25,125 bases of DNA, taken from the NCBI GenBank assembly GCA_003521625.1, contig DPHV01000033.1:1-25125 (forward strand), written 5' to 3'. The notes beneath the pieces were generated by a model. That model worked only from the letters and a program-made list of their open reading frames with translations. It ran no database searches and was not told the DNA's origin. Shown one piece after another: positions 24,742 through 25,125 of this stretch (position 1 is the stretch's first letter; every line of letters starts with the position of its first letter). The stretch comes from Ruminococcus sp. GTDB lineage: Bacteria > Bacillota > Clostridia > Oscillospirales > Acutalibacteraceae. The position numbers and the translations under genes were made by a program.

Positions 24742-24792
24742 CAAAAAATAACGCCTTTCAACCGAAAGGCGTTTTGTTTACTCATCTTTCGG
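24742..24792 (-). terminator. SAM riboswitch expression platform (terminator/antiterminator)
   Basis: On the minus strand AACGCCTTTC (24773-24764) pairs perfectly with GAAAGGCGTT (24759-24750) around GGTT, followed by a T6 run (24748-24743). The aptamer's 3' end supplies CCGAAAG (24792-24786), which is exactly complementary to CTTTCGG (24768-24762) in the terminator's 5' arm and loop, giving a 7-pair antiterminator core. Confidence 0.9.
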
Positions 24793-24872
24793 TAAAACCG
24801 CAGGATTTAGCACCTTGCAATTGCAGGTTGCCGGACGTCACAGGGCCTGTCCCCTCAGTCGCTCTTGATAAG
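24781..24872 (-). promoter_or_regulatory. SAM-I (S-box) riboswitch aptamer
   Basis: Reading the minus strand, the conserved S-box blocks appear in order: AAGAGCGACTGAGGGGA, GGCCC, GACGTCCGGCAACC, and AAGGTGCTAAATCCTGC. Helix P1 pairs CTTATC (24872-24867) with GATGAG (24786-24781). SAM binding should stabilise P1 and allow the terminator to form, shutting off metK. Confidence 0.97.
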
Positions 24873-24894
24873 ATTGTATTCAGTTTATAAATTC

Positions 24895-24923
24895 ATTATA
24901 TATCAGCTTTTGCAAAATTACAA
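24895..24923 (-). promoter_or_regulatory. Promoter of metK leader
   Basis: On the minus strand TTGTAA (24923-24918), 17 bases, then TATAAT (24900-24895), with the aptamer starting about 22 bases further on. Position and spacing suit the riboswitch transcript. Confidence 0.75.
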
Positions 24924-25125
24924 TACGTAAATATATATTTTGTTGAATTTTCGGGATATTACGTGTTTTAAGCCGAATAATTTATAAATGATGACTATTT
25001 TTTATCTTTATGGAATTAATTGGGTAGCTCTTCTGAAAGCTAAACTATAGTTTAATGCGGAATTCGGAATGCGTAATGCGGAATTGTGGTCGAGTGGATA
25101 GGTTGCAATAATAGAAAAGTTTAGT
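24924..25125. other. Non-coding right edge, no gene seen
   Basis: No convincing gene, RNA or promoter was found on either strand. The stretch is AT-rich up to about 25040, then contains the perfect 14-base palindrome TAAACTATAGTTTA (25041-25054) and a short direct repeat, listed separately. Confidence 0.6.
25053..25085. repeat. Short direct repeat TAATGCGGAATT
   Basis: TAATGCGGAATT occurs at 25053-25064 and again at 25074-25085, a 21-base period, with the related CGGAATGCG between them. Such AATGCGGAATT strings look like a dispersed intergenic repeat, but copies elsewhere in the genome cannot be seen here. Confidence 0.6.

Noticed and set aside
1..25125. CRISPR arrays, transposases, integrases or phage genes
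   Set aside because: No regularly spaced repeats or mobile-element protein motifs were seen on either strand.

Overview
The window looks like chromosome of a gut-type anaerobic Firmicute close to Ruminococcus (Oscillospiraceae). Support: low-to-moderate GC, strong purine-rich ribosome binding sites, Firmicute gene orders (prmC, recA-recX-rimO, pgsA, cysE-cysS), a SAM-I riboswitch in front of metK, and a type I dockerin on a secreted protein, which is typical of cellulosome- or amylosome-forming ruminococci. The genus is an inference from family content, not from a database match.

Layout. 1-3694: a VCBS-like lipoprotein followed by an OmpR-type response regulator and its HAMP histidine kinase. 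3710-5553: a YqhQ-type (DUF1385) membrane protein overlapping prmC. 5586-9204: a clear promoter, then recA, recX and rimO with overlapping stops and starts, and a small Cys-rich DUF3795-like protein. 9261-12003: pgsA, cysE and cysS. 12047-18598: a cobalamin-riboswitch-controlled uptake operon. 18618-20734: a terminator, then a purine salvage pair (hpt and an NCS2 permease). 20794-21730: a lone SDR oxidoreductase with its own promoter and terminator. 21795-21871 (minus): tRNA-Arg(CCU), divergent from a membrane-bound HTH protein at 22019-23479. 23533-24923 (minus): metK with SAM-I riboswitch and promoter. The last 200 bases hold no gene, only short repeats.

The most interesting part is 12047-18598. 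A cobalamin aptamer with a terminator, and a drawable antiterminator, precedes (i) a secreted protein that joins a DUF4430 (transcobalamin beta-domain-like) module, a cadherin-like module, an alpha/alpha-barrel region with GGW/GGF repeats and a dockerin; (ii) a membrane-anchored protein with a long Ser/Thr/Lys stalk and a second DUF4430 domain; (iii) an EcfT membrane subunit; and (iv) one 888-residue polypeptide with two ECF ATPases fused to an S-component-like membrane domain. Together they read as a Gram-positive counterpart of intrinsic factor/transcobalamin capture: a cobalamin binder that may dock on cohesin scaffolds or be released, a stalked receptor at the membrane, and a B12-specific ECF importer, all repressed by B12. 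The riboswitch and ECF calls rest on visible sequence; the ligand of the surface proteins and the hand-off between them are inference.
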